64,000 nucleotides of DNA from DASYPP01 sp036006525 (GCA_036006525.1 DASYPP010000024.1:1-64000); one strand, 5' to 3'. Shown: positions 1 to 8,503, counted from the stretch's first letter. Translations and numbers: made by a program. The notes: generated by a model not told the origin, from the sequence alone.

Positions 1-1386
1 ATACGACAGCGCGACGTCCAGCGCGAGGGCGCGCTCGGCCGACTTGCTGAGGTTCTGGTTCCAGCCCAGCGTGACGTTCTGGTTCTTGACCCGGAAGCCG
101 CTGATGTTCTGGGGATTGTTGAAATTGCCCCCGTTGCGGCCGTGGTTCCGGCTGGCCTGCCAGGACAGGAAGATCCGGCTGCCGGTGCCGAACGTGTAGT
201 TCAGCTTGGCCGTGGTCTGGTAGACCGTGGACGCCGAACCGGCATTCCGTACCCCGTGGCAGTCCAGGCCGTAATTATTCGCGATATCGGAGTTGGCGCT
301 GCTGCTGAAGGTATCGCACTTGCCGGAGAACAGGGCGAACTCCTGTACCGCCGCGAACGTGGTGTCCGCGAGCGGATCGTTCACCGCACTCGGCACCGCG
401 ACCACGGTATCGATGCCGACCGGAACGAATTCCGGGTTATTGATGGCATTGAACCCGCTCTCCGTCGAGGCCCGGCCTTCCAGCACGCCGGACACGAAGA
501 AGGAAAGGTTCTTGGCGAACAATGGGCCGCCCGCGCTGGCGCCGACCCGGTTGAACCCGCGGCCGTGGGCCTGGCCGAAGGGCTCGTCGGTCTCGTAGTC
601 GAAGCTGCCCTTGAAAGCGGGGCCGCCGCTACGAGTCTCGATCGCGATGATGCCCGACTGGGCGTTGCCGAACTCGGCCGAGGAGGCGCCCGTCGTCACC
701 GAGGCTTCTTCGAAGCCGTTGACGCCGATCTGGATGCCGTTGGCCGCGCCACCTTCACCCGCGTTGGTGGCCCGGAAACCGGTGCCCCGGTAGCCCGGCG
801 TCACCGGCACGCCGTCGATGTAGGTGTTGGCCTGGTCGGTCCGGCCGCCCCGGATGGAGAGGCTGCCGCCGTTCGGACTGGCCACCACGCCCGGCTGCAA
901 GGCCAGGATGTTGTTGATCCGGTCGGCCGGCAGGGCCTCGACGTAGTCACCGTTCAACCGCTGCTTGGTGGTGACCTCGTCCCGGGGGACCAGCGGCGTG
1001 GTCGCCGCCGTGATGGTGATCTCGTCCACCTGGAACGGCGTCTGCTCCAGCTGGATGTCCTGGGTCACCGTTTGACCGGCCAGCACCCGGACGCCCTGCG
1101 ACTCCGCCGACTTGTAGCCGACGAACGCCGCCCGTACCGACACCGTGCTGACGGGTACGTTGTTGAAGAAGTAGTACCCCTGGTTGTTCGTGAGGGCGCC
1201 GAAGGCGGTGCCCACGATAGTCACCTGCGCGTTGGCGATCGGCGCGCCGGCCTGATCGCGGACCCTGCCTTCGATCTTACCAGTCGCCTGGGCGTGGAGC
1301 GCTCCCGCGCTCAACCCCATCACGACTGCCGCGAGCGCAAACCACCGCGCAACGCGTGCGAAGGCGCTGACACAGCTTTGTTTCAT
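1..1386 (-). CDS. TonB-dependent receptor, N-terminal part (open at window edge)
   Basis: Outer-membrane, TonB-energised receptor for a large substrate that cannot be named from this part. The 462 codons visible read uninterrupted to position 1, so the C-terminal barrel lies outside the window. A signal peptide (MKQSCVSAFARVARWF..., cleaved near ALHAQA) is followed by a carboxypeptidase-regulatory-like Ig fold (GRVRDQAGAPIANAQVTIVG, NNQGYYFFNNVP, residues about 35-115) and then the plug domain (DRINNILALQPGV, SIRGGRTDQANTYIDGVPV). The ATG at 1386-1384 is preceded by GGAGG on the minus strand (1395-1399). This is the SusC/OmpW-like architecture with an N-terminal peptidase-regulatory domain. 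Family assignment is firm; substrate is unknown. Confidence 0.93.
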   Translation of the reverse strand, partial: MKQSCVSAFARVARWFALAAVVMGLSAGALHAQATGKIEGRVRDQAGAPIANAQVTIVGTAFGALTNNQGYYFFNNVPVSTVSVRAAFVGYKSAESQGVRVLAGQTVTQDIQLEQTPFQVDEITITAATTPLVPRDEVTTKQRLNGDYVEALPADRINNILALQPGVVASPNGGSLSIRGGRTDQANTYIDGVPVTPGYRGTGFRATNAGEGGAANGIQIGVNGFEEASVTTGASSAEFGNAQSGIIAIETRSGGPAFKGSFDYETDEPFGQAHGRGFNRVGASAGGPLFAKNLSFFVSGVLEGRASTESGFNAINNPEFVPVGIDTVVAVPSAVNDPLADTTFAAVQEFALFSGKCDTFSSSANSDIANNYGLDCHGVRNAGSASTVYQTTAKLNYTFGTGSRIFLSWQASRNHGRNGGNFNNPQNISGFRVKNQNVTLGWNQNLSKSAERALALDVALSY

Positions 1387-1679
1387 GTGAACGTCCTCCA
1401 AAGGCGTGAACACGCACCTACTCAGATCTCGGACTGCAAGCACACGCGTCCCAGCCAAAAGCATCTGGGAACGGAATGCACCACCCTGTACACACGACCA
1501 GCGAGAGGAAAGTTGAGATATGATTTGTACTTCAGGGACTACCAGAATCCGGCCGCGGCCCGGTCGGAGAGGACAATATGGAGCACGACATTTCACGTGT
1601 CAAGGAAGCCAGACGTTTCAGGTCCGTTCCAGCCGCCGCCCCGTAACTGCCTGAAACAGCAAAAGATCGCACTCCGAAA
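1387..1679. other. Gene-free region upstream of the TonB receptor
   Basis: About 290 bases with no supported gene. It holds the Shine-Dalgarno sequence and a presumed long 5' leader of the receptor mRNA. No convincing -35/-10 pair was found. It leads directly into the hairpin element at 1680. Confidence 0.5.
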
Positions 1680-1764
1680 CAGTGGGGCAGTGGGCCAGTG
1701 GGACAGTGGGTCGGCGGGGTACTGGGGCGGTTACCTACCTTACCACTGACCCACCTACCCACCG
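1680..1764. repeat. Inverted-pair tandem repeat, unit near CAGTGGG
   Basis: Left arm (about 1680-1712) is four imperfect copies of a CAGTGGG-like unit. Right arm (about 1733-1764) carries CCCAC/CCACTG complements. The stop codon of the M24 peptidase gene (1765-1767) directly abuts the right arm. Both neighbours are on the minus strand. Pairing is looser than in the other elements. Confidence 0.7.
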
Positions 1765-2940
1765 TCAAACAGTGATCAAATCCACCTGGGGCTGGTCCGG
1801 CGTCACCCGGGCTCCCGGCGTCCCCATATGCACGTTGATCTCACTCCGAACTCCAAACCGGCCAGTGAGATACACCCCAGGCTCCACCGAAAACCCTACC
1901 CCCTGGATCAGCCGCCGGTCGTCATGGGTCTCGTAGTCGTCCAGGTGGGGGCCGGATCCGTGGAGGTCCTTATCAATTGAATGGCCGGTCCGGTGGACGA
2001 AGTAGTCGCCGTAACCCGCCGCGGTGATCACCCCCCGGGCCGCCTGGTCCAGCTGGAACCCGGCGACCGGCTCTCCCCGGGACTGGGCTTGGCGCAGGGT
2101 AGTCACCGCGGCATCCCGGGCATCGCGCACCGTCCGCCACACCAGGTCCACCTCGTCGGGAACCCGCTCCCCGGAGAATCCCATCCAGGTCTGGTCGGCA
2201 AAGACGGTGTCCAGGCTGCGGCCGCCCCACAGATCCAGCAGTACGACCTCCCCCGTCCGGAGTTCGGCATCGTTGCCCGGATGGGGCTCATAATGGGGAT
2301 TGGCCGCGTTGGGTCCGAACCCGACGATCGGGGGCGAGTTGAGGACCAGGCCGCCTTGCTTCATCGCCTCGATGACCTCGGCCTGGAGGACGGACTCTCG
2401 AAGTCCGGTACCGCCCAGCCGGACCGCCCGCTGGAGCGCGTCCTTGGCCACCCGGGCCAGCACCTCCGCGGCGAACAGGTGGTCGGCCAGCTCCTGGGCG
2501 CTCCACCCGGCCGCGAACCGGCTGACCAGGGGTGCCGAGGGGATCACCTTGGCGCCGAGCCGGGTGAGCAACTCGACCACGCCGTGGGGCACCCGGTCGA
2601 GGTAGGGGACCGCGTCGTCGGGAGAGATTTCCATGGCGATGGTCTTCCCATTGACCAGCGGCCGCAGCGCGTCGTGCAGTTCCTGCCACCGGGCATACGG
2701 CACCACCCGGCCCGGGAAATCGGCCAGCGGCTGGAGCTCGATCTTGTGGGCGACCGCGACGATGTCGCCGCTCTTGGGAAGCAGCACGAAGATCCGGCGA
2801 GTACCCATGCCTCCCAGCGCCAACATGCGTCCGGCCACGGGATTGAGCCCGTGAAAATCGAACAGCAACCACGCATCGGCGCCGATTTCTTCCAGCGTGG
2901 CCGTGAGCGCGTTGCGGTCCAGGGTAGTGACCAAACTCAA
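1765..2940 (-). CDS. M24 family metallopeptidase (Xaa-Pro aminopeptidase-like)
   Basis: Cytosolic dinuclear-metal peptidase of the pita-bread fold, probably removing N-terminal residues next to proline. The 391-residue protein has a creatinase/prolidase N-terminal domain (about 1-150) and the M24 domain. Metal ligands are visible in order: Asp in LLDLWGG, Asp in VFADQTW, His in VHRTGHSID, Glu in FSVEPGVYL and Glu in VRSEINVH. No signal peptide is seen. The start is TTG at 2940, supported by a strong AGGAGG on the minus strand a few bases upstream (2946-2952). The gene runs between two hairpin elements. Creatinase or prolidase activity cannot be excluded. Confidence 0.88.
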   Translation of the reverse strand: MSLVTTLDRNALTATLEEIGADAWLLFDFHGLNPVAGRMLALGGMGTRRIFVLLPKSGDIVAVAHKIELQPLADFPGRVVPYARWQELHDALRPLVNGKTIAMEISPDDAVPYLDRVPHGVVELLTRLGAKVIPSAPLVSRFAAGWSAQELADHLFAAEVLARVAKDALQRAVRLGGTGLRESVLQAEVIEAMKQGGLVLNSPPIVGFGPNAANPHYEPHPGNDAELRTGEVVLLDLWGGRSLDTVFADQTWMGFSGERVPDEVDLVWRTVRDARDAAVTTLRQAQSRGEPVAGFQLDQAARGVITAAGYGDYFVHRTGHSIDKDLHGSGPHLDDYETHDDRRLIQGVGFSVEPGVYLTGRFGVRSEINVHMGTPGARVTPDQPQVDLITV

Positions 2941-2954
2941 GGAAACCTCCTTTT

Positions 2955-3016
2955 AATGAGCATGGAACATTGAACATGGAGCATTGCTCAATGTTCAATG
3001 CTCAATGATCACTCAT
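2955..3016. repeat. Inverted-pair tandem repeat, unit near GAACATTG
   Basis: Left arm 2955-2985 and right arm 2987-3016 are reverse complements with few mismatches and almost no loop. Each arm contains three imperfect copies of ATGGAACATTGA-like sequence. The right arm contains the stop codon of the V4R-like gene (3009-3011). Confidence 0.9.
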
Positions 3017-3635
3017 AGTCTGCGGTATGGGTTCCCCGCCACCGGCACAAGGCGTCACCCCTGGTGCGGCAGCGTTCGTGCAGCATCGCGCCTTCGAATC
3101 CGATCTGGTGCCGGAGCAGCTCGCCGAACGCCGCGCCGTAGAAGGCGCAACCCAGGCCCATCCCTGCCACCTGGCCGGAGAGCGGCGAGGTGACCGAAGC
3201 CTCGGCCAGCGGGCCCTTCATCTTGAGTTCGCCGCCGAACACCGTGCGCGCCACCTTGGCGGCCCGCCTGAGTCCCATCGCACGACCGACGAAGCCGCTG
3301 CTTCCCGCGAGCGAACGAACCCGGAAACTGCCCGTCTTCAGACCGTGACGGGCCGCCCGGCGGCCGGCGTCGGCGAACACCAGGGCGGCGTCGGGCCGCC
3401 GGTCCACCAGGCGGAACACGCTCAGGGCCTCGTCGTCGCTGACCTGTCCGTCTTTGCGGGCGATCTCCTCGTAACGGGCGATCTGCGCGGACACGGTGGG
3501 CGAAAGGCCCAGCCGCTTGGCGACCATTTCACCGGCCAGCTCCTCCAGGCCGTCTTCGACGGGTGTGTCCAGGTTACGAATAGCTTCCAACAGGCTGAGC
3601 GGGATGATCGCGTGAACGGCGAGAGTGTCAGGCAC
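3009..3635 (-). CDS. V4R-like sensory/adaptor protein
   Basis: Protein of about 208 residues. The C-terminal part (GFEGAMLHERCRTRGDALCRWR) has the Cys-x6-Cys ending typical of V4R (4-vinyl reductase-like) ligand-binding domains; the rest is mainly helical. The function is unknown; V4R domains bind small molecules or metals in regulators. The longest reading frame reaches 3734, but its first codons (a Cys/Pro-rich run) are a translation of a hairpin arm. I therefore place the start at GTG 3635, which lacks a strong ribosome site. It is divergent from the ECF sigma gene, with a hairpin element between them. The domain call is moderate and the start uncertain. Confidence 0.6.
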   Translation of the reverse strand: MPDTLAVHAIIPLSLLEAIRNLDTPVEDGLEELAGEMVAKRLGLSPTVSAQIARYEEIARKDGQVSDDEALSVFRLVDRRPDAALVFADAGRRAARHGLKTGSFRVRSLAGSSGFVGRAMGLRRAAKVARTVFGGELKMKGPLAEASVTSPLSGQVAGMGLGCAFYGAAFGELLRHQIGFEGAMLHERCRTRGDALCRWRGTHTADYE

Positions 3636-3694
3636 GGGGGTCGAGATCTTTCGGGCAGGGCGGAAGAATTGTAGCGCGATTGGAGCCCGGCAAC

Positions 3695-3818
3695 AACTGG
3701 AACACGGAGGACACGGACAACAGCCGAAATCCACGAAGCGATCCAGATCTTACCAGAAATCATTACAAGTTGTTTCTTCGTGATTTCCGCTGTTTTCGTG
3801 TTCTTCGTGTTCCAGTTT
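3695..3818. repeat. Inverted-pair tandem repeat, unit near GAACACGGA
   Basis: Left arm about 3695-3738 (ACTGGAACACGGAGGACACG...) and right arm about 3776-3818 (...TTCGTGTTCTTCGTGTTCCAGT) are reverse complements over about 43 bases with scattered mismatches and a loop of about 37 bases. It sits between divergent genes, so it lies in or next to both promoter regions. Confidence 0.92.
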
Positions 3819-3882
3819 CGGCTGAGCCGAAGTTCCAGTACCGGCCCACCCCCCATACATAGTCACGATTAGCTTACTCCTC

Positions 3883-4443
3883 ATGACCGTCCCGACCCGA
3901 GCCGGCTTCGACCAGGAGATCCTGCCCCACCTCGATCTCCTCTACCGGGTCGCGCTCCGTTTCACCCGGGAGCCGGCCCGGGCCGAAGACCTGGTGCAGG
4001 ACACCATGGTCAAGGCCTACCGCAACTGGGAGAAGTTCGAACCGGGAACCAGCGCCCGGGCCTGGTTGTTGGCCATTCTACGGAACACGTTCATCAACGC
4101 CTACCGCCGGGAGAAGCGGGAACCGATCTCCATGGAGCACGACGTGCTCGACGCCCAGGCGGCGGCCCACCCCGGCGAAGACAGCGATCCCGAAGGCGCG
4201 TTCTTCGACAAGATCGTGGATGAACGGATTCTCAAGGCGCTGGATACCCTGCCCCCGGAGTTTCGCGAAGTCATGGTGCTGAGTGACGTCGAAGGATTGC
4301 CCTACGCCGAAATCGCGCACGCCCTCGCCATCCCGGTCGGGACGGTGAAGTCGCGGCTGTTCCGCGCCCGGCGGCTGATGCAGACCGAGTTGTATCAGCA
4401 TGCGCTCGAGACCGGCATCATCACCGCCCGGAGCGGACGATGA
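3883..4443 (+). CDS. ECF RNA polymerase sigma factor (RpoE/SigR-like)
   Basis: Alternative sigma factor that would redirect RNA polymerase to a stress or envelope regulon. In the 186 residues, sigma2 is seen at about 14-85 (LYRVALRFTREPARAEDLVQDTMVKAYRNW) and sigma4 at about 120-170 (LDTLPPEFREVMVLSDVEGLPYAEIA, then a helix-turn-helix ending GTVKSRLFRARR). The next gene, which overlaps it by four bases, encodes a zinc anti-sigma factor, the usual arrangement for redox-sensing SigR/RsrA pairs. Release by thiol oxidation is therefore a reasonable inference. The ATG at 3883 follows the hairpin element. Confidence 0.93.
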   Translation: MTVPTRAGFDQEILPHLDLLYRVALRFTREPARAEDLVQDTMVKAYRNWEKFEPGTSARAWLLAILRNTFINAYRREKREPISMEHDVLDAQAAAHPGEDSDPEGAFFDKIVDERILKALDTLPPEFREVMVLSDVEGLPYAEIAHALAIPVGTVKSRLFRARRLMQTELYQHALETGIITARSGR

Positions 4444-4682
4444 GCGGCGATTGCGCCAAGGTGCGCGAGCAGCTGATGGACTTTCTGAAGCAGGAGTTGC
4501 CCGCCGACCTCGCGGCCCAGGTCAGGCATCACCTGGACGACTGCTCGCCTTGCGAGGACTGCGCCGAGTATGAGCGCCGCTTCGTGGCGTTGCTGCAGCA
4601 GCGGTTGAGCGGTGAGTGCTGTCCCTCCACGGTGCGGGCCCGGGTGCTCTCCGCCCTCCGCGACATGACTCCACCCGCCTAG
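4440..4682 (+). CDS. Zinc-binding anti-sigma factor (RsrA/ZAS type)
   Basis: Small cytosolic anti-sigma factor of 80 residues expected to hold the preceding ECF sigma factor inactive. The zinc anti-sigma signature His-x3-Cys-x2-Cys is visible (HLDDCSPC, about residues 30-37), with extra Cys residues near the N-terminus (GDCAKV) and C-terminus (GECCPS). These could form a redox switch as in RsrA. There is no transmembrane segment, which fits a cytosolic disulfide-stress sensor rather than an envelope-stress one. Start and upstream stop overlap as ATGA, implying translational coupling. Confidence 0.9.
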   Translation: MSGDCAKVREQLMDFLKQELPADLAAQVRHHLDDCSPCEDCAEYERRFVALLQQRLSGECCPSTVRARVLSALRDMTPPA

Positions 4683-4689
4683 AGGAACT

Positions 4690-4769
4690 ATTCCACAATC
4701 CCAAAGTCCCGCAGTCCCACATTCCGGCCCGAAGGAATAGGGATTTCGGGACTCCGGGATTCTGGGAAT
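4690..4769. repeat. Inverted-pair tandem repeat, unit near AATCCCAAAGTCCC
   Basis: Arms 4690-4725 and 4734-4769 are both 36 bases long, reverse complementary with few mismatches, and separated by an 8-base loop. The right arm ends in GGGAAT, so its last two bases are the first two of the DUF92 start codon (4768-4770). Confidence 0.95.
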
Positions 4770-5538
4770 GACCTGGGAGCAGCATCTGAGCATCGGAGTC
4801 AGCCTCTTCGTCGCCACAGCAGTTTCTCTGACAGCCTTCCTTGCCCGGGCGCTGAGCCCGAGTGGCGCCAGCGCCGCGGCCCTGGTTGGCACCGCGGTCC
4901 TCGCGGGAACCGGATGGGCGGGTGGCCTGGCCCTCGGCAGTTTCTTCCTCGGCAGCACGCTGGTTTCCCGAATCATTTCCGATCCGTCGGTCGACCGCTT
5001 CGACGCCAAGGGCACCCGCAGGGATGCCGGCCAGGTCCTCGCCAATGGAGGACCCGCAGCGATAGGCGCGCTGCTGGGGTCTCCCGGAATGGTGGTCGCA
5101 AGCCTCGCAGCCGCCGCGGCCGATACCTGGGCCACCAGCCTGGGAGCCACCAGCTCGCGGCCACCCCGGCTCATCACCACCGGACGGTCGGTTCCGGCGG
5201 GAACCAGCGGCGCGCTCTCCTGGCCTGGTACCTGCGGCGCCTTGTTGGGGGCAGCCAGCGTCGGGGCCTTGTCCGCGTTCGCCTTTCGCTCCGCCGGCCT
5301 CTTCCCGCTGTCGCTGGCGCTCGGCCTCGGCGGAATGCTGCTCGATTCGTTCCTGGGCGCCCGGATTCAGGCCCGGTTCAGCTGCCCAGCCTGCCGGGTC
5401 CAGTGCGAACGCCCGGTGCACCGCTGCGGCACCGCGGCCGTCCAGGTATATGGCTGGCGATGGTGTACCAACGACGTCGTCAACCTGCTCGCGACGACCG
5501 GTGCAGGAGTGGTGGGCGCTTTGCTCTACCACTCGTAA
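4768..5538 (+). CDS. DUF92 family integral membrane protein
   Basis: Polytopic membrane protein of 256 residues. The DUF92/TMEM19 signature is clear: SRIISDPS..FDAKGTRRDAGQVLANGG, then DTWATSLGATSS, LITTGRSVPAGTSGA and a glycine-rich C-terminal part. The family includes plant phytyl-phosphate kinase (VTE6); bacterial members are uncharacterised, so a prenyl-phosphate or lipid role is only a guess. The ATG coincides with the end of a hairpin arm and no ribosome site is visible. The TAA stop lies at the start of the next hairpin, so the gene is bracketed by two elements with different units. Confidence 0.88.
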   Translation: MTWEQHLSIGVSLFVATAVSLTAFLARALSPSGASAAALVGTAVLAGTGWAGGLALGSFFLGSTLVSRIISDPSVDRFDAKGTRRDAGQVLANGGPAAIGALLGSPGMVVASLAAAAADTWATSLGATSSRPPRLITTGRSVPAGTSGALSWPGTCGALLGAASVGALSAFAFRSAGLFPLSLALGLGGMLLDSFLGARIQARFSCPACRVQCERPVHRCGTAAVQVYGWRWCTNDVVNLLATTGAGVVGALLYHS

Positions 5539-5618
5539 GCAGTGGGCAGTAAGCAGTTGCGGGACCGCTACCGGGATTCTGTGACCCATCTGCTTACTGC
5601 TTACCGCTTACCGCTTAC
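5535..5618. repeat. Inverted-pair tandem repeat, unit GTAAGCAGT
   Basis: Left arm from 5535 (GTAAGCAGTGGGCAGTAAGCAG) and right arm 5590-5618 (CTGCTTACTGCTTACCGCTTACCGC...) are complementary. The stop codon of the DUF92 gene (5536-5538) is inside the left arm. The same unit recurs at 41126-41202. Confidence 0.93.
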
Positions 5619-5648
5619 TTTTCATGGGGACAGCAGAGGGGAGGGAAA

Positions 5649-6122
5649 ATGGCCCGCGCAATCTGGCGGCTTGGAGTCATAATCGGCCTGGTGACGGTAT
5701 CGGGATGTAGCGGAGACCTTCGCGATCCCGTTGGCCTGGTCGCGTTCGACACCTCCGGCGGACTTACCGGTGGCGGCGGCGGCAATGGTGGCGGGAGCGG
5801 GGGCGGCGCCGGCAGAAACTCCATCCTGGTGGGGACCTGGAGCGCCACGTTCATTATCCGGTTGATGAACGACGTGCAGACCCAGGTGACCACCTGGAGT
5901 TTCCAGTCCAACGGCACTTGCAACCGGACCGTCGCGGTCACGTCTATCCTGGAAGGCCGGACCCTCACGACCTCCGTCCCCTGTACCTGGTTCACCAACA
6001 GCACCAACATCAGCATCATGTATGGCGGCAACGTCGGCAGTGTGACGTTCCAGTGGGGCCTCGAGAATTTCTCTCGCGACCGCCTTGTCCTCGACGGAGT
6101 CACCTACGTCCGCATCGGCTGA
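5649..6122 (+). CDS. Putative secreted lipoprotein with Gly-rich linker
   Basis: Predicted lipoprotein of 157 residues. The signal peptide ends in a lipobox (VTVSGC, Cys about residue 20), followed by a Gly/Ser-rich tether (about residues 37-55) and a beta-rich C-terminal domain (LVGTWSATFIIRL, GRTLTTSVPCTW, RDRLVLDGVTYVRIG) of lipocalin-like character. An AGAGGGGAGGG ribosome site precedes the ATG. No specific function is recognised. The 3' end overlaps the FAD oxidoreductase reading frame by 38 bases if the latter starts at TTG 6085. Confidence 0.75.
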   Translation: MARAIWRLGVIIGLVTVSGCSGDLRDPVGLVAFDTSGGLTGGGGGNGGGSGGGAGRNSILVGTWSATFIIRLMNDVQTQVTTWSFQSNGTCNRTVAVTSILEGRTLTTSVPCTWFTNSTNISIMYGGNVGSVTFQWGLENFSRDRLVLDGVTYVRIG

Positions 6123-7335
6123 ATCCACCCGGGAGGCTGACGTCCTGGTCATCGGTGCCGGCCCCGCGGGGAGTGCCACCGCGTGGTGGCTGGCGCGCGC
6201 GGGCGCGAGGGTCATCCTCACCGATCGCGCCCGGTTTCCCCGCGACAAACCCTGCTCCGAATACATGGGCCCCGGCGCCGTGGCCCGGCTGGACCGGCTC
6301 GGCGTCACCGCCGCCCTCTGGGCGCGGGGAGCTCGCAGCCTGGAAGGAACCCGGGTGGTAGCGGCCCACGGCGCCAGTCTCACCGGGCTGTTCGCCCAGA
6401 ACGGGGCCGCCGGGCCGAACGCGGGAATCTCGCTGGCCCGCACCGAGCTGGACGCCGCGCTTCTCGACCACGCGCGGAGCGCCGGGGTCCGGGTCCGGGA
6501 AGAGCACACCGCGATCGACCTGGTGAAGGACCAGCACGGCGTGCGCGGGGCGCGGTTCCGCACACCGGGCGGGGGCGAGATCGCAATTCAGGCGCGGGTC
6601 ACCATCGGCGCGGACGGTTTGCGGTCGATCGTCGCGCGGAGAATCGGCGGGCTGGAGTACGGAGCGCCTCACCGGGTCGGCTTCGTCACTCACGTCGCCG
6701 GGGTCACCCAGTTGGGGCGGACCGCGGAGATGCTGGTGAGTGACGCCGGCTACGTGGGAATAAATCCACTGGGTCAGGACGTCGCCAACGTAGCGCTGGT
6801 AGTGCCGCGGGAACGGGCCCGGGCGGCGCGGGGCCGGGCCGAAGCGTTCTTCCTGGACGAGCTGCGCCGTTTCCCCGGGCTCGCCGATCGAATCCCCGCC
6901 GCCGGTCTGCTGCACCCGGTCCACGCCACCGGCCCTTTCAGCGCACGAGCCCGCCGGGTCGTGGCCGATGGTGCCCTGCTGGTGGGAGACGCGGCCGATT
7001 TCTTCGACCCGTTTACCGGCGAAGGAATCTTCTCCGCTCTGGCCGGGGCAGAGATGGCCGCTGCCGCTGTATTGTCCGCGCTGGAATCTCCCGGCCCGGT
7101 CACCGCCCGGCGGCTTGGCTCCTATGTGAAAAGCCGGCGCCGGGCCTTCCGGGGGAAGTGGGCAGTGGAGCGGCTCATCGGCTTCGGCATGCTGGCTCCC
7201 CGGCTGTTTGATCGGGCCGTGGCCCGGCTGGGACGCCGGGGCCGCATGGCTCACACCCTGATCGGCGTCACTGCGGATGTGCTCCCCGCCCGCCGGGTGT
7301 TGAACCCGGTCTTCCTCGCCCGCATGGTCGTCTGA
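6085..7335 (+). CDS. FAD-dependent oxidoreductase, geranylgeranyl reductase/halogenase-like
   Basis: Flavoprotein monooxygenase or reductase of 416 residues, first gene of a five-gene coupled set. The Rossmann FAD motif is VIGAGPAGSATAWW (about residues 22-35). A second block reads DKPCSEYMGPG, as in geranylgeranyl-reductase-family enzymes, and a third is GDAADFFDPFTGEGIFSAL. The start is TTG 6085, the only initiator upstream of the FAD motif, inside the end of the lipoprotein gene. The stop overlaps the flavin reductase ATG as TGATG. With a flavin reductase next door, a two-component reduced-flavin monooxygenase is possible, although this family normally uses NAD(P)H directly. The substrate is unknown. 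Confidence 0.85.
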   Translation: MSSTESPTSASAESTREADVLVIGAGPAGSATAWWLARAGARVILTDRARFPRDKPCSEYMGPGAVARLDRLGVTAALWARGARSLEGTRVVAAHGASLTGLFAQNGAAGPNAGISLARTELDAALLDHARSAGVRVREEHTAIDLVKDQHGVRGARFRTPGGGEIAIQARVTIGADGLRSIVARRIGGLEYGAPHRVGFVTHVAGVTQLGRTAEMLVSDAGYVGINPLGQDVANVALVVPRERARAARGRAEAFFLDELRRFPGLADRIPAAGLLHPVHATGPFSARARRVVADGALLVGDAADFFDPFTGEGIFSALAGAEMAAAAVLSALESPGPVTARRLGSYVKSRRRAFRGKWAVERLIGFGMLAPRLFDRAVARLGRRGRMAHTLIGVTADVLPARRVLNPVFLARMVV

Positions 7336-7814
7336 TGGCCGAGGTTGATCCCGCCCATTTCCGCCAGCTGCTGGGCCGATTCGCAACCGGCGTCACCGTC
7401 GTCACGGCGACCGGCCCCGAGGGAAACCCGTTGGGGATGACCGCGAATACCCTGGTCTCGGTCTCCCTGCATCCGCCGCTGGTGTCGGTCTGTATCGACC
7501 ACACGGCGGACATGCACCTGACCCTGCAGCAGACCGGCGCCTTTACGGTCAACATCCTGTCAGCCGGCCAGGAGGCGATTTCACGGCGCTTCGCCGAGCA
7601 GGGCAGCAATCGTTTCGATGGCCTCGGGTTCCAGCCCAACCGGCATGGCGGCGTGGTGCTGGACGGGGTGATCGGCTACCTCGAGTGTGAGCGGGTCTCC
7701 CAGGTTCCCGCCGGCGATCACTCGGTGTTCATCGCCCGGGTGGTCGGCGGCGACACCTTCGAGGGAGCGCCGCTGCTCTACTACCGCGGTGGCTACACCG
7801 GGCTCACCTCATGA
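7335..7814 (+). CDS. Flavin reductase-like domain protein (NAD(P)H:FMN type)
   Basis: 159-residue FMN-binding split-barrel protein. Family blocks are present: FRQLLGRFATGVTVVTA, GMTANTLVSVSLHPPLVSVCID, FTVNILS and GDHSVFIARVVGG. Such proteins supply reduced FMN or FAD to partner monooxygenases. Its ATG overlaps the stop of the upstream FAD oxidoreductase and its TGA overlaps the next ATG (ATGA), so the three genes are almost certainly co-translated. The obvious partner is the upstream flavoprotein. Confidence 0.88.
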   Translation: MAEVDPAHFRQLLGRFATGVTVVTATGPEGNPLGMTANTLVSVSLHPPLVSVCIDHTADMHLTLQQTGAFTVNILSAGQEAISRRFAEQGSNRFDGLGFQPNRHGGVVLDGVIGYLECERVSQVPAGDHSVFIARVVGGDTFEGAPLLYYRGGYTGLTS

Positions 7815-8503
7815 GCAACTCGCTGGCGACCAGCCCGGTCGGCGTGGAGTTGCTGGACGATCCCAGGGCGGATCCCCGGTTGGTGGAGCAGTCGCTCAAG
7901 AGTATCGCGCGGTCCAACCGCTGGTTCGGCGGGCGCGCGGCGGTGCGGTTCGGACTGGCCCGGGCGCTCGAGGGCGCCGCACCGGGAGCGCTGACGCTCT
8001 TCGATGTGGGTACCGGGGCGGCCGACCTGGCGCTGGACGCCGAGCGGTGGGGCCGGGACCGGGGATTCGCGATCCGGGGAATCGGTATCGATCAGAGTTT
8101 TCCGGCGGCGCGGGTGGCTCGCGGCAACGGAGTGGCCACGGTGGTGGGATGCGCCGGCAGCCTTCCGCTCCGGGCCGGCTCGGTCGACCTGGTGCTGGTG
8201 AGCCAGGTGATCCATCACCTCACTCGACCCGCCGCCATGCAGCTGCTGGCGGAGAGCCAGCGGGTCGCCCGGCGGGCGGTGGTCGTTTGCGACCTGCGCC
8301 GCGCCCGGCTGGCGGAGGCGGGATTCTGGCTGGGATCCCGCGTCCTCGGGTTCGACCGGGAAACCCGGGCCGATGGAATCACCTCGGTTCGCCGCGGTTA
8401 CCGCGCCGCCGAATTGAAGGCTCTCATGGCCGCCGCCGGCCTTCCGGCACCGGTCTGGACTCGGCCGGGGTACCGGCTGGTCGCCGTCTGGCGCCGCGAC
8501 TGA
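7811..8503 (+). CDS. Class I SAM-dependent methyltransferase
   Basis: Cytosolic methyltransferase of 230 residues. The SAM-binding motif I is LFDVGTGAADLAL (about residues 63-75), followed by an acidic motif II region (IRGIGIDQS) and a motif with VDLVLVSQVIHHL. The N-terminus (ARSNRWFGGRAAV) resembles methyltransferases found next to polyketide synthase genes. It is coupled on both sides by stop/start overlaps. O- or C-methylation of the product made by the neighbouring ketosynthase is inferred from context only. Confidence 0.86.
   Translation: MSNSLATSPVGVELLDDPRADPRLVEQSLKSIARSNRWFGGRAAVRFGLARALEGAAPGALTLFDVGTGAADLALDAERWGRDRGFAIRGIGIDQSFPAARVARGNGVATVVGCAGSLPLRAGSVDLVLVSQVIHHLTRPAAMQLLAESQRVARRAVVVCDLRRARLAEAGFWLGSRVLGFDRETRADGITSVRRGYRAAELKALMAAAGLPAPVWTRPGYRLVAVWRRD

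Noticed and set aside
142..1749. 535-codon plus-strand reading frame
   Set aside because: It is antisense to the TonB receptor, whose minus-strand translation has signal peptide, regulatory domain and plug motifs. The plus frame is Arg/Gly-rich with no domain.
7687..8502. Long upstream extension of the SRPBCC frame
   Set aside because: It runs out of frame through the flavin reductase and methyltransferase genes; the domain starts at the ATG at 8503.
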